A DNA stretch of 64,000 bases from Alishewanella tabrizica (GCF_014652375.1 NZ_BMYR01000013.1:38196-102195), one strand, 5' to 3'; positions 48,171 to 59,071 are shown, counted from the first letter of the stretch. The notes: generated by a model not told the origin, from the letters alone. Numbers and translations are program-made.

Positions 48171-49598
48171 TTACGCTGCCGCTGCGACAGGCTGTGCCGC
48201 AGTGTGTTTGCTGCTAACTGTTTTGTAAACGTTGTAGGCCATAATCAGCATACCCGCTACAACGAACACGCCACCAATAAAGCGCATTAAATAGAATGGC
48301 ATAGAGGCTTCTAAACTTTGTACAAAGCTGTAAGTTAAGGTGCCGTCAGTATTCACTGCACGCCACATCATGCCTTGGGTAATACCACTAATCCACATCG
48401 CTACAATGTAAAGCACTACGCCAATGGTATGTAACCAGAAGTGGGTATTAATCAGCTTAAGGCTGTACATGCCATCTTTGTTGTACACGGCCGGGATCAA
48501 GTGATACATGGCACCAATAGAGATCATCGCCACCCAACCTAAGGCACCAGAATGCACGTGACCAATGGTCCAGTCGGTGTAGTGAGATAGGGCATTAACT
48601 GACTTGATTGCCATCATAGGGCCTTCGAACGTCGACATACCATAGAATGACAGCGAAACAATTAAGAACCGTAAGATAGGATCGGTTTTTAACTTGTGCC
48701 AAGCGCCTGATAAGGTCATAACACCGTTAATCATACCGCCCCAGCTAGGGACAAACAGAATGACTGACATAACCATACCTAACGACTGCGTCCAATCAGG
48801 TAATGCAGTGTAGTGCAAGTGGTGTGGGCCGGCCCAAATATACAGCGCAATCAGTGCCCAAAAGTGCACGATAGACAAACGATAAGAATAAACCGGACGG
48901 CCAGACTGTTTCGGTACAAAGTAATACATCATACCTAAGAAGCCCGCAGTTAATAAAAAGCCCACTGCGTTGTGACCATACCACCACTGCACCATTGCAT
49001 CTACCGCACCCGCATAAATCGAATACGATTTGCCTAAATGCACTGGGATAACCATGCTATTAACGATGTGCAAAGCGGCTACGGTGATAATAAAGCCGCC
49101 GTAGAACCAGTTAGCAACATAAATATGGCTGGTTTTACGTTTGGCCAAGGTGCCAAAAAACACGATAGCAAAGCTGATCCAAACTACTGCAATTAAAATG
49201 TCGATAGGCCATTCCAGTTCAGCATATTCTTTGCTCTGGCTCAGGCCCATTGGCAAGGTGATGACTGCAGCGATAATCACTGTTTGCCAACCCCAAAATG
49301 TAAACATTGCCAGCTTTTCTGCAAACAGTCTAACCTGACAGGTACGCTGCACCACGTAATAACATGTAGCAAACAAGGCGCTGGTACCAAAAGCGAAGAT
49401 CACCGCATTGGTGTGTAAAGGACGAAGACGGCTGTAGGTTAGCCATGGAGTATCAAAGTTAAGCGCTGGCCAGTATAACTGGGCTGCAAGTAACACACCC
49501 ACCACCATACCAACAATACCCCATAATACGGTAGTGATGGCAAAGAGGCGGACAACGCTATAGTTGTATTCAACATTTAACGGTTTGGTCTGGCTCAT
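48171..49598 (-). CDS. ccoN: cbb3-type cytochrome c oxidase subunit I (CcoN)
   Basis: Catalytic subunit of the high-affinity terminal oxidase, carrying heme b and the b3-CuB site in twelve spans. The low-spin and copper-site histidines are in [31 protein letters not shown] and [15 protein letters not shown]; the family [12 protein letters not shown] follows. The length of 475 aa is exact. It is the first gene of the ccoNOQP-HIS operon. I found no convincing FNR site in the 297 bp upstream. Oxidase use at low oxygen fits the neighbouring fnr. Confidence 0.97.
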   Translation of the reverse strand: MSQTKPLNVEYNYSVVRLFAITTVLWGIVGMVVGVLLAAQLYWPALNFDTPWLTYSRLRPLHTNAVIFAFGTSALFATCYYVVQRTCQVRLFAEKLAMFTFWGWQTVIIAAVITLPMGLSQSKEYAELEWPIDILIAVVWISFAIVFFGTLAKRKTSHIYVANWFYGGFIITVAALHIVNSMVIPVHLGKSYSIYAGAVDAMVQWWYGHNAVGFLLTAGFLGMMYYFVPKQSGRPVYSYRLSIVHFWALIALYIWAGPHHLHYTALPDWTQSLGMVMSVILFVPSWGGMINGVMTLSGAWHKLKTDPILRFLIVSLSFYGMSTFEGPMMAIKSVNALSHYTDWTIGHVHSGALGWVAMISIGAMYHLIPAVYNKDGMYSLKLINTHFWLHTIGVVLYIVAMWISGITQGMMWRAVNTDGTLTYSFVQSLEASMPFYLMRFIGGVFVVAGMLIMAYNVYKTVSSKHTAAQPVAAAA

Positions 49599-49895
49599 GT
49601 TGAGTTCCGCTGCAGTTTTTGCTGGTTACTAAAAATCCACCGTATGGTGGCCCTTCTTGTTATAAGTAGGTGCTGTAATCCGCGAGCAAATCAGTCGATT
49701 TGTCACGTCAGAGCACATACTATATTTGGCTCAAATGATACGAGTTTTACCCCACAAAAGATAGGTAAAGCCGCCTATTTTATGATGTAGAACAAAGTCG
49801 ATGGTTAATTTGTAACCAATTAGGCCAAGACCTAGTCTTTTTTGCCTAATTCAGGATAAACTCCCGTATCAATTTAAATAAATGAACACGCACAG

Positions 49896-50327
49896 ATGAA
49901 TTTACGAATAAAACCGTTAAGACGATTAGTCTTGTTGTTGGGCTTACTCGTTGCTGTATCAGGCTGTCAACCTAGGCAAAAGGACATTACCCAAGCCATT
50001 TTGCTGCAAACCGCAGAGTTCATTTTGCAGATCAGTCCAGGGACGATCCCGGTAGAGACCGCGTTAACATTGAGCTTAGCAACGCAAGAGCCGTTAGTGC
50101 AGGTGAGTGCAGAGATACAAGGGGTATCAATGTATATGGGTCGTATTCCTTTACAGTGGCGTCAGGCCGACACTACAGCAGAGGCAAAAAACACGGCGTG
50201 GACGGCTGAATTTTTTTTAGGGGCCTGTAGCGATCCACAGATGCAATGGCAGTTGCAACTGTGGTTAGAATACCCAGATGGTCGAAAAGTGCCGTACCTC
50301 GTGCCCTTTCAATCCCGTTGGCGTTAG
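49896..50327 (+). CDS. Small lipoprotein of unknown function
   Basis: 143-residue protein with a clear lipoprotein signal: RRLVLLLGLLVAVSGC, cleavage before Cys24. The mature part has no domain I recognise; it reads as one small beta-rich unit (SAEIQGVSMYMGRIPLQW, ending VPYLVPFQSRWR). It is divergent from ccoN and convergent with yeaD, with which it overlaps by four bases (TTAG carries both stop codons). A role near the cbb3 oxidase is possible by position only. Confidence 0.75.
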   Translation: MNLRIKPLRRLVLLLGLLVAVSGCQPRQKDITQAILLQTAEFILQISPGTIPVETALTLSLATQEPLVQVSAEIQGVSMYMGRIPLQWRQADTTAEAKNTAWTAEFFLGACSDPQMQWQLQLWLEYPDGRKVPYLVPFQSRWR

Positions 50328-51214
50328 CTTTTTTGCTGACTGACCTGTTGGCCGATTTTCTGGCTTAGCGCAAGCGGTGCCGCATGATCAAGCTGTAAGC
50401 GCGCTGTTTCAACACACACAAACGCGTTGTAGTTGTCATCGGCTAAATCGGCAATAGCTGCACAGCGTGATACGAAGGGATTCCATACCACAGTACTATC
50501 AAAACCCGTTTGCGCGATAGCAAGACGGTGTTGCCCCGTATCTAGGTGCAGCACTGGCGCCGGCGCGGTATAAACGCGATCGATTTCTTGCGAAAACGTT
50601 ACTGGCGTAGACTCACGTATTAATTGATTGGCTAACACTTTGTCCAAGTATGATTGACCAATACCCGCTACGTGTACTTGCTCTAATGCCGTTACCGCAA
50701 AATAACTGTGCAGTGCCGCTTGTTGCAATAGTGGTGACGAACAACTGAGTGCCATCGTCAGATCGGTTGCGGTTAACGTAACGGTAAGAGAAAGTTCAGC
50801 GGCAGCAGAGTGCACATTGGCGATGCCAGAGGGTAAATCGGCTACCGAAATACTCAGCGTGAGTTGGGTAAACTCTGCCGTGACGGTTTGCTGTTGCACC
50901 GACCACATCCGTGTTCTAACCAGTCCATGATTCGGTAAGCTTTGTTGTTCTGGATTTAGCACGGTGGACACCGGGCCAAACCAGGGCCAACAAACAGGCA
51001 CGCCGCCACGGATCGGATAACCATCATGCCATCTTGCTAACGGCGACACCCAAAGCACGTCTTGCCCAGGGCGGGGCTGATAAGATAAAACATGACCGCC
51101 GTACAACGACACTATTACCCGCGCCTGTGCGCATTGTAGCTCATAACAGGGTAAGTCAGTTAAATGGGCAAAACCGGTAACGGCGTTAATAGCAGACTGG
51201 GGAGACGGCTTCAT
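50324..51214 (-). CDS. yeaD: D-hexose-6-phosphate mutarotase (YeaD type)
   Basis: Aldose-1-epimerase-like enzyme that interconverts anomers of hexose-6-phosphates. Family motifs are GGHVLSYQPRPGQDVLWVS, IRGGVPVCWPWFGP, NHGLVRTRMW with the catalytic-type His, LHSYFAV, and VVWNPF with the C-terminal FVCVETA. The length of 296 aa is typical. AGAGG precedes the ATG. The gapA-yeaD adjacency matches E. coli. Confidence 0.93.
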   Translation of the reverse strand: MKPSPQSAINAVTGFAHLTDLPCYELQCAQARVIVSLYGGHVLSYQPRPGQDVLWVSPLARWHDGYPIRGGVPVCWPWFGPVSTVLNPEQQSLPNHGLVRTRMWSVQQQTVTAEFTQLTLSISVADLPSGIANVHSAAAELSLTVTLTATDLTMALSCSSPLLQQAALHSYFAVTALEQVHVAGIGQSYLDKVLANQLIRESTPVTFSQEIDRVYTAPAPVLHLDTGQHRLAIAQTGFDSTVVWNPFVSRCAAIADLADDNYNAFVCVETARLQLDHAAPLALSQKIGQQVSQQKS

Positions 51215-51229
51215 AAATGTCCTCTTATG

Positions 51230-51257
51230 AAAACAGCCAGCAAAGGCTGGCTGTTTT
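51230..51257 (-). terminator. Terminator between gapA and yeaD (bidirectional stem)
   Basis: AAAACAGCCAGC (51230-51241), loop AAAG, GCTGGCTGTTTT (51246-51257) form a perfect 12-bp stem with T-runs on both strands. It follows the gapA stop by 25 bp on the minus strand. Confidence 0.88.
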
Positions 51258-51282
51258 TAGCGATAATGTAGCAATAATGCCC

Positions 51283-52290
51283 TTAGAACTTCATCAGTTC
51301 AACGGTATTATCTAACATGCGGTTACTAAAGCCCCATTCGTTATCGTACCAGCTCATCACTTTAACTAAACGGCCCAAGACGCGGGTTTCTGTGGCATCA
51401 AAAATGGATGACATGGGATTATGGTTAAAATCAATTGATACCAGCGGTAAATCATTTACGGCCAACACTTGATTCATCGGGCTGGTGGCTGCGGCTTGAC
51501 GAATAATATTGTTGACTTCATCGGCTGACGTTTCGCGACCGGCAATAAAGGTTAAATCGACTAACGATACATTGATGGTCGGTACGCGTACCGCTAAACC
51601 ATCAAACTTACCTTTAAGTTCTGGCACCACCAAGCCAACAGCGGCGGCGGCACCGGTCTTGGTTGGGATCATTGACATAGCTGCTGCACGCGCACGACGT
51701 AGATCGGTGTGATACACATCGCTTAACCGTTGATCGTTGGTATAAGCATGAATTGTGGTCATTAAACCTGATTCAATCCCTAACGCTTCGTACAGCGGCT
51801 TAGCAATAGGCGCTAAGCAGTTGGTGGTACAAGAAGCATTAGAAATAATATTCATTTCTGGCGTTAAAATCTGATGATTTACACCATATACAACGGTCGC
51901 ATCAACATCTTTACCCGGCGCAGAGATAATCACTTTTTTAGCGCCCGCAGTTAAGTGTGCGCCAGCCGTTTTACGATCAGTAAATAAGCCAGTACATTCT
52001 AACACCACATCGATGTTCATCTCGCCCCAAGGTAATTCGGCGGGATTGCGTACGCTTAGTGTACGAATTTCATCGTTATTAACATAGATGGCTTTGTCAT
52101 CGTGATTCACGTTGGCCGAAAAAATACCATGCGCGGTATCGTACTTTAATAAGTGCGCATTAATGGCCGCGTCGCCTAAGTCATTAATGGCAACCACTTT
52201 GATATCGTAATTTTTGCTGCTTTCATAAAGTGCACGCAGAACATTACGACCGATACGGCCGAAACCGTTAATAGCAACACGAATTGACAT
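51283..52290 (-). CDS. gapA: Glyceraldehyde-3-phosphate dehydrogenase, type I
   Basis: Glycolytic enzyme that oxidises glyceraldehyde-3-phosphate to 1,3-bisphosphoglycerate. NAD-binding [12 protein letters not shown], Asp in INDLGD, and the catalytic Cys154 in [12 protein letters not shown] with the partner His in IHAYTNDQ are visible, as is [18 protein letters not shown]. The length of 335 aa is usual. Cofactor preference is not decided with certainty, though the NDLGD loop fits NAD. It is followed by a terminator and yeaD, and is divergent from malQ. Confidence 0.93.
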   Translation of the reverse strand: MSIRVAINGFGRIGRNVLRALYESSKNYDIKVVAINDLGDAAINAHLLKYDTAHGIFSANVNHDDKAIYVNNDEIRTLSVRNPAELPWGEMNIDVVLECTGLFTDRKTAGAHLTAGAKKVIISAPGKDVDATVVYGVNHQILTPEMNIISNASCTTNCLAPIAKPLYEALGIESGLMTTIHAYTNDQRLSDVYHTDLRRARAAAMSMIPTKTGAAAAVGLVVPELKGKFDGLAVRVPTINVSLVDLTFIAGRETSADEVNNIIRQAAATSPMNQVLAVNDLPLVSIDFNHNPMSSIFDATETRVLGRLVKVMSWYDNEWGFSNRMLDNTVELMKF

Positions 52291-52536
52291 AAGAACCCCG
52301 TTGTTAAGTGCTAGACTGATTAAAGTGTATAGTAAATACGGCGCGCGATGAGCAGCTTATCACGCCTATTGCCTTACAAGTGTGTAGTAAAATTACATTA
52401 TTTATCGAAATATTCAAGTCTCAAAGCGATTTTGTTGGTTTTTTTGTAATTTTATGACATAAATTACTCATGACATCTAACCCTTAGCCGCATAGAATGC
52501 ATAGTGAATAAAGCTTATTTTAGTAAAGGAACCCAA

Positions 52537-54723
52537 ATGGACGCAGCGCTACGCTCAGAACTGATTGCTTTTAATGGTATCGAAACGGATTACAACGATG
52601 CCTGGGGTAAGCCAACCACGGTAGCTGAAGCAGATCAAATGGCCTTACTAGCCGCTATGGGATACCCCGTAGCAGACGACACAGCGACGCGGCAAGAATT
52701 ACTAGAACGGCAACTGGATTTTTGGCAACAGGTCATTGCCCCTGTTTCTGTGCAAAATGTGGCAGAACAATGGCAGTTAGACATTCAGGTGCCATTGGCA
52801 CTGGCTAATCTGACCTTTGAGCTCTCGTTACAGACTGAACAAGGTGAACAACATCATTGGCAGGTGATCCCAGTTGAAGGCGAGCTGACGCAAGTGGCAG
52901 TGTTAGATGGCGAAGAATATCATCAATATCAGCATCAGTTTACGACAGCCTTAGCCGCAGGTTACCACCACGTTACAGTGAATTTGCAAGATACCGAGCT
53001 CAGTGTGCAACAGCAACTAATCATCAGCCCTGGCAAATGCTTCCAACCTGCCGCCTTCGCGCAGCATAAACAGTGGGGCAGTGCGATTCAATTATACGCA
53101 CTGCGTTCGCAGCGCAGTTGGGGCATTGGTGATTTTACCGATTTAGCGACTTTAGTGCGTTATCTGGCGAAACAGGGGGCAGATTTTGTAGGGCTTAATC
53201 CAATACATGCGCTTTATCCTGCACTACCTGACAATGCCAGCCCCTATAGTCCCTCCTCGCGTCGTTGGTTAAACATTATTTATATTGATGTGACTGCCGT
53301 GCCCGGTTACCGCGAGTGTGCTGAAGTACAGCAACAGATAGCCGCGCCAGATTTTGTGCAAACGTTAGCGGCACAACGCGCAGCAGATTGGGTGGATTAT
53401 CCGGCGGTTATGGCGTTAAAACTGCCCATACTTAACACACTGTATAAGTGGTTTTTGCGCCATGCCGACACGGCACAACAGGAAGCCTTTGATAATTTTA
53501 AACAGCTAGGCGGCGCCAGTTTACACCAATTGGCATTATACGATGCGCTACACAGCTGGTTATATCAGCAAGATCAGCAGTATTGGGGCTGGCCAAATTG
53601 GCCAGAGCAGTATCGCGATATTGAGCATGAGGCGGTGCAGCAATTTGCAGCAGCGCAAAAAGAAGCGTTGGATTTTTATTGTTATCTGCAGTTTTTAGCA
53701 CAGCAACAACTTGCCCAAGTACAACAACTTGCTAAAGCAGAAGGCATGTTGCTGGGATTGTATCGCGATTTAGCCGTGGGGGTGAGTGACGCCTCTACCG
53801 AGATATGGGCGAATCCTGAGTTATATTGTCGTGATGCCAGTGTAGGCGCTCCGCCTGATCCGCTGGGGCCAGCTGGGCAAAATTGGGGCTTACCGCCCAT
53901 GAAACCTTATCAGTTATATCAGCAGGCTTATGCGCCGATGATTGAGTTGTTTCGCAGTAATATGCAACATGCAGGCGCCCTGCGTATTGATCATGTTATG
54001 GCTCTCTTGCGCCTTTGGTGGGTGCCTAAATCGGCTAAAAATGCCGGTGGTGGCGCCTATGTGTATTATCCCATCATGGATTTACTCGGCATTCTGGCCT
54101 TGGAGAGTCAGCGGCAACAAGCGGTGATCATTGGTGAAGATTTGGGCACGGTGCCCGACGGGATCCGTGATTTGCTGCAACAGTTTGGCATTTATTCCTA
54201 TCGCGTGTTCTTCTTTGAAACGGCGGCTGATGGCGGTTATATTTCGCCGGCGCATTATCCCGAGCAAGCGATGGCAACATTAAGTACCCACGATTTACCC
54301 ACCTTGATAGGCTTTTGGCACTGTGAAGATTTAAAGCTAGGGCAACAACTGGGGTTATATCAAGACGAGGCCATGTTGCAACAGTTATATCAGCAACGGC
54401 ATACCAACAAACAACGCATACTTGATTCATTGCATGGCCACAATCGTTTGCCCTTGGACTATCCGCGCAGTGTTGATCATCTGGGCATGGATCAGCAGCT
54501 TAATTTTGCGCTACAGCAGCATTTAGCCGCAGGTTCACAGCAATTGCTTTGTTTACAAATTGAGGATTGGCTAGAAATGACGCAACCTGTCAATGTGCCA
54601 GGCACCAGTAACGAGTATCCAAATTGGCGGCGTAAATTGAGTCAAAATTTAGAAGATTGGACGCAAAATCCGACGATTACGCAGTTATTACAGCGTTTAA
54701 GCCAATTGAGAAAGCCGCAGTAA
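52537..54723 (+). CDS. malQ: 4-alpha-glucanotransferase (amylomaltase)
   Basis: GH77 enzyme that disproportionates malto-oligosaccharides. Catalytic-domain motifs: GLNPIHALYP, SPYSPSSRRWLNIIYID, LGLYRDLAVGVSD, ALRIDHVMALLRLWW (nucleophile Asp), VIIGEDLGTVPDGIR (acid/base Glu) and TLSTHDLPTLIGFW (stabilising Asp). About 140 extra N-terminal residues carry the MalQ-type accessory domain. The frame starts at 52504, but AAAGGAA before ATG 52537 fits better (728 aa). It begins the malQ-glgB-glgX run. Confidence 0.95.
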   Translation: MDAALRSELIAFNGIETDYNDAWGKPTTVAEADQMALLAAMGYPVADDTATRQELLERQLDFWQQVIAPVSVQNVAEQWQLDIQVPLALANLTFELSLQTEQGEQHHWQVIPVEGELTQVAVLDGEEYHQYQHQFTTALAAGYHHVTVNLQDTELSVQQQLIISPGKCFQPAAFAQHKQWGSAIQLYALRSQRSWGIGDFTDLATLVRYLAKQGADFVGLNPIHALYPALPDNASPYSPSSRRWLNIIYIDVTAVPGYRECAEVQQQIAAPDFVQTLAAQRAADWVDYPAVMALKLPILNTLYKWFLRHADTAQQEAFDNFKQLGGASLHQLALYDALHSWLYQQDQQYWGWPNWPEQYRDIEHEAVQQFAAAQKEALDFYCYLQFLAQQQLAQVQQLAKAEGMLLGLYRDLAVGVSDASTEIWANPELYCRDASVGAPPDPLGPAGQNWGLPPMKPYQLYQQAYAPMIELFRSNMQHAGALRIDHVMALLRLWWVPKSAKNAGGGAYVYYPIMDLLGILALESQRQQAVIIGEDLGTVPDGIRDLLQQFGIYSYRVFFFETAADGGYISPAHYPEQAMATLSTHDLPTLIGFWHCEDLKLGQQLGLYQDEAMLQQLYQQRHTNKQRILDSLHGHNRLPLDYPRSVDHLGMDQQLNFALQQHLAAGSQQLLCLQIEDWLEMTQPVNVPGTSNEYPNWRRKLSQNLEDWTQNPTITQLLQRLSQLRKPQ

Positions 54724-54809
54724 AGCGCGATATCAAAGTAAAGTGCGATTTTTCGCAACGTGCAACGCATCACTGAGTGAACAGACAAAAATAAAAGAAG
54801 GACAAGGTA

Positions 54810-56999
54810 ATGAATGTGAGTTTTTTAGCTGAAGCGCGCTGCGCGAATCCCTTTCAGGTGTTGGGCTGGCAAGAACATCGCCTAGACAAAAAAAAAGCGG
54901 GGCTGGTACTCAGAGCCTATTTACCGCATGCATCTGCCGTCGCGGCGTTTGATGCTAAAACCGATACCTGTTTAGGACAGATGATCGAAGATGCCACCAC
55001 GCCCGGTGTGTTTGAATTGGTGCAGCTAAAAAAACGTAAACCGGTCCCTTATTATTTTGTCGTTACGCAGGATCAGCAACAAAGCAAACGTATTGATCCC
55101 TATCAGTTTACGGCTGACGCCTTTTATGCGGTGCATTTTGTGCACACCCATCCAGAAAACCTGTATCGGCAGTTGGGTGCACAATTAATTGAGGTTGAAT
55201 GGGCCAATAAGCGGGTGCCTGCTACCCGCTTTGCGGTGTATGCACCCAATGCCAGCAGTGTCAGTTTAGTGGGTGATATGAATAGATGGGATGGTCGTTG
55301 TCATCCTATGGAGCGCACGGCATGTGGCCATTGGGTACTGGTTGTGCCAGAGATTGTTGCCGGTGAGCGCTATAAATTTGAAATTAAAGATCAGCATGGG
55401 CACTTATTGCCGCATAAGGCCGATCCATTGGCGTTTTATGCCGAGCAATACCCGTCACATGCTTCGCTGGTGTACGATCACGGTAACTATCAATGGCAAG
55501 ATAGTGCCTGGCAACAGCGCGTAAGCCCTGCGGCGTACTCACAGCCGATGAGTATTTACGAAGTGCATCCTGGCTCGTGGCGGCGCACGGCGGATAACCA
55601 GCCACTGAGCTACACCGAGCTGGCAGCGCAATTAATCCCCTATGTATTGGATATGGGCTATACCCACATTGAATTAATGCCGATTATGGAGCATCCGTTC
55701 GATGGTTCTTGGGGCTACCAACCGCTAGGATTATTTGCACCAACCTCACGTTTTGGTCATCCCGATGATTTTAAAGCTTTTGTTGATGCCTGCCATCAGG
55801 CGGGTATTGGCGTTATTCTCGATTGGGTTCCAGCGCATTTCCCTGAAGATGGCCATGGTTTAGCGCGATTTGATGGCAGTCATTTATATGAATATGCCGA
55901 TCCACGCCGCGGCTGGCACCCAGATTGGAATTCCTGCATTTACGATTTTGGTAAAGATTACGTTAGGCAATTTTTGGTCGCCAGTGCCTTGTACTGGTTA
56001 GAGCATTTCCACGTTGATGGCATTCGAGTTGATGCCGTAGCGTCGATGTTGTATTGGGATTACTCACGCAAGGCCGGTGAATGGATCCCGAATATCGATG
56101 GCGGTAATCATAATTATGAGGCCATCAGTTTATTTCAGTGGTTAAACCGCGAAGTGTACAGTAAGTTCCCGCATGCGATGACCATTGCTGAAGAATCCAC
56201 GTCGTTCCCGCAAGTCTCTAGACCCACCGACAGTGGCGGTCTGGGCTTTGGCTTTAAATGGAACATGGGCTGGATGAACGATAGCCTGAGGTATATCAGT
56301 AAAGATCCTGCTTACCGGCAATATCACCATGGTGATTTAACCTTCTCAATGGTGTATGCCTACAATGAAAATTTTGTATTGCCGTTGTCACATGATGAAG
56401 TTGTGCATGGCAAAGGCAGTTTATTGCAAAAAATGCCAGGCGATGAATGGCAACAAGCCGCCAATATGCGGGCGTTTTTAGCCTTTATGTTTGCCCATCC
56501 GGGTAAAAAAATGAATTTTATGGGCATTGAGTTTGCGCAAAGCGCCGAGTGGAATCATACCAAAAGCTTAGATTGGCACTTATTAGCTTTCGAAAAGCAC
56601 CATGGTATGCAGCAGCTATTCCGTGATTTGAATCATTGCTACAAGCAGCAAGCCCCCTTGTATCAACTTGATTACGATACCAAAGGCTTTGGCTGGCTTG
56701 ATCATCAAGATGCGACACACAGTACGTTGAGCTTCTATCGTGAAGATGCCCAAGGCGAGCGCGTGTATATTTTAAGTAACTTTACCCCCGTACCACGCAC
56801 CCGTTTCCACTTTGGCGTGGCGGAGCTGGCTGAATATGAAGTTATTTTAAATACCGACAGCGTACATTATTGGGGCAGTAATTTCCCTGTGCAGCAAGGT
56901 GCATTACATAGCACCGAGCATGCTTACCAAGGACAACCCTACAGTGCGGTGATCGACTTACCGCCTTTAGCGACGCTTTATTTACGCAAAAAAGTATAA
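54810..56999 (+). CDS. glgB: 1,4-alpha-glucan branching enzyme
   Basis: GH13 enzyme that makes alpha-1,6 branches in glycogen. N-terminal N1 and CBM48 domains (FAVYAPNASSVSLVGDMNRWDG near 135) precede the catalytic barrel with VHPGSWRR, ELMPIMEHPFDGSWGYQ, GIRVDAVASMLYWDYSR (nucleophile Asp), TIAEESTSFP (acid/base Glu) and LSHDEVVHGK (stabilising Asp). The length of 729 aa is standard. It follows malQ by 86 bp and precedes glgX by 9 bp. glgC and glgA are not in the window. Confidence 0.97.
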   Translation: MNVSFLAEARCANPFQVLGWQEHRLDKKKAGLVLRAYLPHASAVAAFDAKTDTCLGQMIEDATTPGVFELVQLKKRKPVPYYFVVTQDQQQSKRIDPYQFTADAFYAVHFVHTHPENLYRQLGAQLIEVEWANKRVPATRFAVYAPNASSVSLVGDMNRWDGRCHPMERTACGHWVLVVPEIVAGERYKFEIKDQHGHLLPHKADPLAFYAEQYPSHASLVYDHGNYQWQDSAWQQRVSPAAYSQPMSIYEVHPGSWRRTADNQPLSYTELAAQLIPYVLDMGYTHIELMPIMEHPFDGSWGYQPLGLFAPTSRFGHPDDFKAFVDACHQAGIGVILDWVPAHFPEDGHGLARFDGSHLYEYADPRRGWHPDWNSCIYDFGKDYVRQFLVASALYWLEHFHVDGIRVDAVASMLYWDYSRKAGEWIPNIDGGNHNYEAISLFQWLNREVYSKFPHAMTIAEESTSFPQVSRPTDSGGLGFGFKWNMGWMNDSLRYISKDPAYRQYHHGDLTFSMVYAYNENFVLPLSHDEVVHGKGSLLQKMPGDEWQQAANMRAFLAFMFAHPGKKMNFMGIEFAQSAEWNHTKSLDWHLLAFEKHHGMQQLFRDLNHCYKQQAPLYQLDYDTKGFGWLDHQDATHSTLSFYREDAQGERVYILSNFTPVPRTRFHFGVAELAEYEVILNTDSVHYWGSNFPVQQGALHSTEHAYQGQPYSAVIDLPPLATLYLRKKV

Positions 57000-57008
57000 G
57001 GATTAATC

Positions 57009-59057
57009 ATGACACCGGGCATGGGATTATTAAAGATGTCAGTCGGTCAGCCTGCACCTTTAGGGGCAACAAAGCTGGCAATGCATGATTGGAATTTTGC
57101 CGTATATGCACCGGATGCCACCGCATTAATCCTGTGTTTATATCGTCCAGACACGGAAGAATTATTGGGTGAAATGCCTTTTACCGGTCGAACCGGCGAT
57201 ATTTGGCATCTGGCCGTAAGTGGGATTGCCGAAGGCTCCTTGTATGCGTTAAAAGCACAAGGGCCCAACGTGCCCGATGCCGGGTTACGTTTTGATCACG
57301 AGCGGGTATTACTGGATCCCTATTGTCGACGTTTAAACCGGCCACAAATTTGGCAAGAGCGGCAATACCTGAATCGAAGCCATTATGCATTGGCCAAAGG
57401 GGTATTAGAGGATACGCCATTTGATTGGCAAGCAACGGCTAAACCGGCGATTCCCCGAGAGAAAACCGTCATTTATGAAGCCCATGTGAAAGGCTTAACC
57501 ATGCAGCACCCTGAAGTGCCTACGCATTTACGTGGTACTTACTTGGGCTTATGTCATCCGGCGATTATTGCGCATTTAAAAGCGTTAGGCATTACCACTG
57601 TGCAATTATTACCAGTAACCGCATTTATGGCTGAGCCTCGGTTAAGTGCACTGCGCCTAACTAATTATTGGGGTTACAATCCTATCGGTTTTTTTGCCCC
57701 CGAGCCGCGTTATCAGTATGAAGATGCGGTGTCGGAATTTAAAACGATGGTAAGAACGCTGCATCAACATGGCTTAGAAGTGATCCTGGATGTCGTGTTC
57801 AACCATACCGCCGAAGCGGGGGAGGATGGCCCCGTGTTAAGTTTTCGAGGCTTAGCGAATCGGCAGTATTATTTGTTCCATAGTCATGGCGAAATGACGG
57901 ATTATCAAAATTACTGCAATTTTACCGGCTGCGGTAACACCCTGAATGTATCACACCCGATGATGCAAAAAATGGTGTTAGATGCGCTGCGGTATTGGTT
58001 AACTGAGATGCAAGTGGATGGGTTTCGGTTTGATCTCGCGGTCACCCTTGGCCGTGAATTTAAGCGTTTTAACCCCTATGCGGCTTTTTTTCAAATCATT
58101 GCTCAAGATCCGGTGATTTCAAAAGCCAAACTGATTGCCGAGCCTTGGGATGTTGGCCCTTTTGGCTATCATTTGGGGCAGTTCCCAGCGCATTGGTCTG
58201 AATTAAACGACAAAAGCCGTGATACGTTTCGGGGCTTTTGGCGCGGCGATCGCGGCATGTTGCCGGAATTTGCCACCCGATTACTGGGGTCGCGCGATAT
58301 TTTTCAAAAGCACCATAAACCAGCCAGTTGCAGCGTAAATTACCTTAGTTACCATGACGGTTTTACCTTACATGATATGGTGAGTTATAACCAAAAACAT
58401 AATTGGCTTAATGGTGAAGAAAACCGAGATGGCCATGGCCATAATTTAAGCTCAAATCATGGCATTGAAGGCCCCAGTTCAGAGCCTGCCATTTTAGCGG
58501 CGCGTTATCAGCACAAACGTAATTTGGTTGCGACGCTATTGCTTAGCCAAGGCATGATCCATTGGCTGGGGGGCGATGAATTAAGCCACACGCAGCACGG
58601 TAACAATAATGCGTATTGTCAGGATAATCCGATTTCATGGTTAAATTGGCAGTTAGACGGCCATGCCAATAAATTTTTGCAATTTGTGAAGCAATTAATG
58701 GCACTGCGCCAACAATTTGCCTGTTTGCAGCAACTCAGCTTACTTGATGACAATTACCAACTGCATGGTGATAAGCATCAGGTGCATTGGTTTTTAACTG
58801 ATGGCACCCCGATGACCGAGCAGCACTGGCATCAAAGTGAATTAGCCAGTTGCATGGTAGAAATTGAAAATCGTAATAACGGCAAAACACTGCTATGCGT
58901 GTTAAATGCATCCAGCAAAAATCAACCGGTGGTATTACCGCAAGCCGTCACGCAGTTGGTGTTTGATACGGCCTTAAACGAGGGACTGATGCCAGCCACC
59001 ACTGTACCCCGGCAAGATTGGCTGCAGTCGGCGCAGAGTTTATCTGTTTGGCATTAA
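57009..59057 (+). CDS. glgX: Glycogen debranching enzyme GlgX
   Basis: GH13 isoamylase-type enzyme that removes short side chains from phosphorylase-limited glycogen. N-terminal CBM48-like region (WNFAVYAPDATALILCLY), then YEAHVKGLTMQHPEVP, LDVVFNHTAEAG, VDGFRFDLAVTLGR (nucleophile), LIAEPWDVGPFGYHLG (acid/base) and SYHDGFTLHDMVSYNQKHN (stabiliser). The length of 682 aa is normal. AAGGA precedes the ATG and it begins 9 bp after glgB, so they are co-transcribed. Confidence 0.95.
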   Translation: MTPGMGLLKMSVGQPAPLGATKLAMHDWNFAVYAPDATALILCLYRPDTEELLGEMPFTGRTGDIWHLAVSGIAEGSLYALKAQGPNVPDAGLRFDHERVLLDPYCRRLNRPQIWQERQYLNRSHYALAKGVLEDTPFDWQATAKPAIPREKTVIYEAHVKGLTMQHPEVPTHLRGTYLGLCHPAIIAHLKALGITTVQLLPVTAFMAEPRLSALRLTNYWGYNPIGFFAPEPRYQYEDAVSEFKTMVRTLHQHGLEVILDVVFNHTAEAGEDGPVLSFRGLANRQYYLFHSHGEMTDYQNYCNFTGCGNTLNVSHPMMQKMVLDALRYWLTEMQVDGFRFDLAVTLGREFKRFNPYAAFFQIIAQDPVISKAKLIAEPWDVGPFGYHLGQFPAHWSELNDKSRDTFRGFWRGDRGMLPEFATRLLGSRDIFQKHHKPASCSVNYLSYHDGFTLHDMVSYNQKHNWLNGEENRDGHGHNLSSNHGIEGPSSEPAILAARYQHKRNLVATLLLSQGMIHWLGGDELSHTQHGNNNAYCQDNPISWLNWQLDGHANKFLQFVKQLMALRQQFACLQQLSLLDDNYQLHGDKHQVHWFLTDGTPMTEQHWHQSELASCMVEIENRNNGKTLLCVLNASSKNQPVVLPQAVTQLVFDTALNEGLMPATTVPRQDWLQSAQSLSVWH

Positions 59058-59071
59058 GACTAGGATAATGA

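Noticed and set aside
49599..49895. FNR box in the ccoN promoter
   Set aside because: No TTGAT-N4-ATCAA-like match with both halves was found on either strand by eye.
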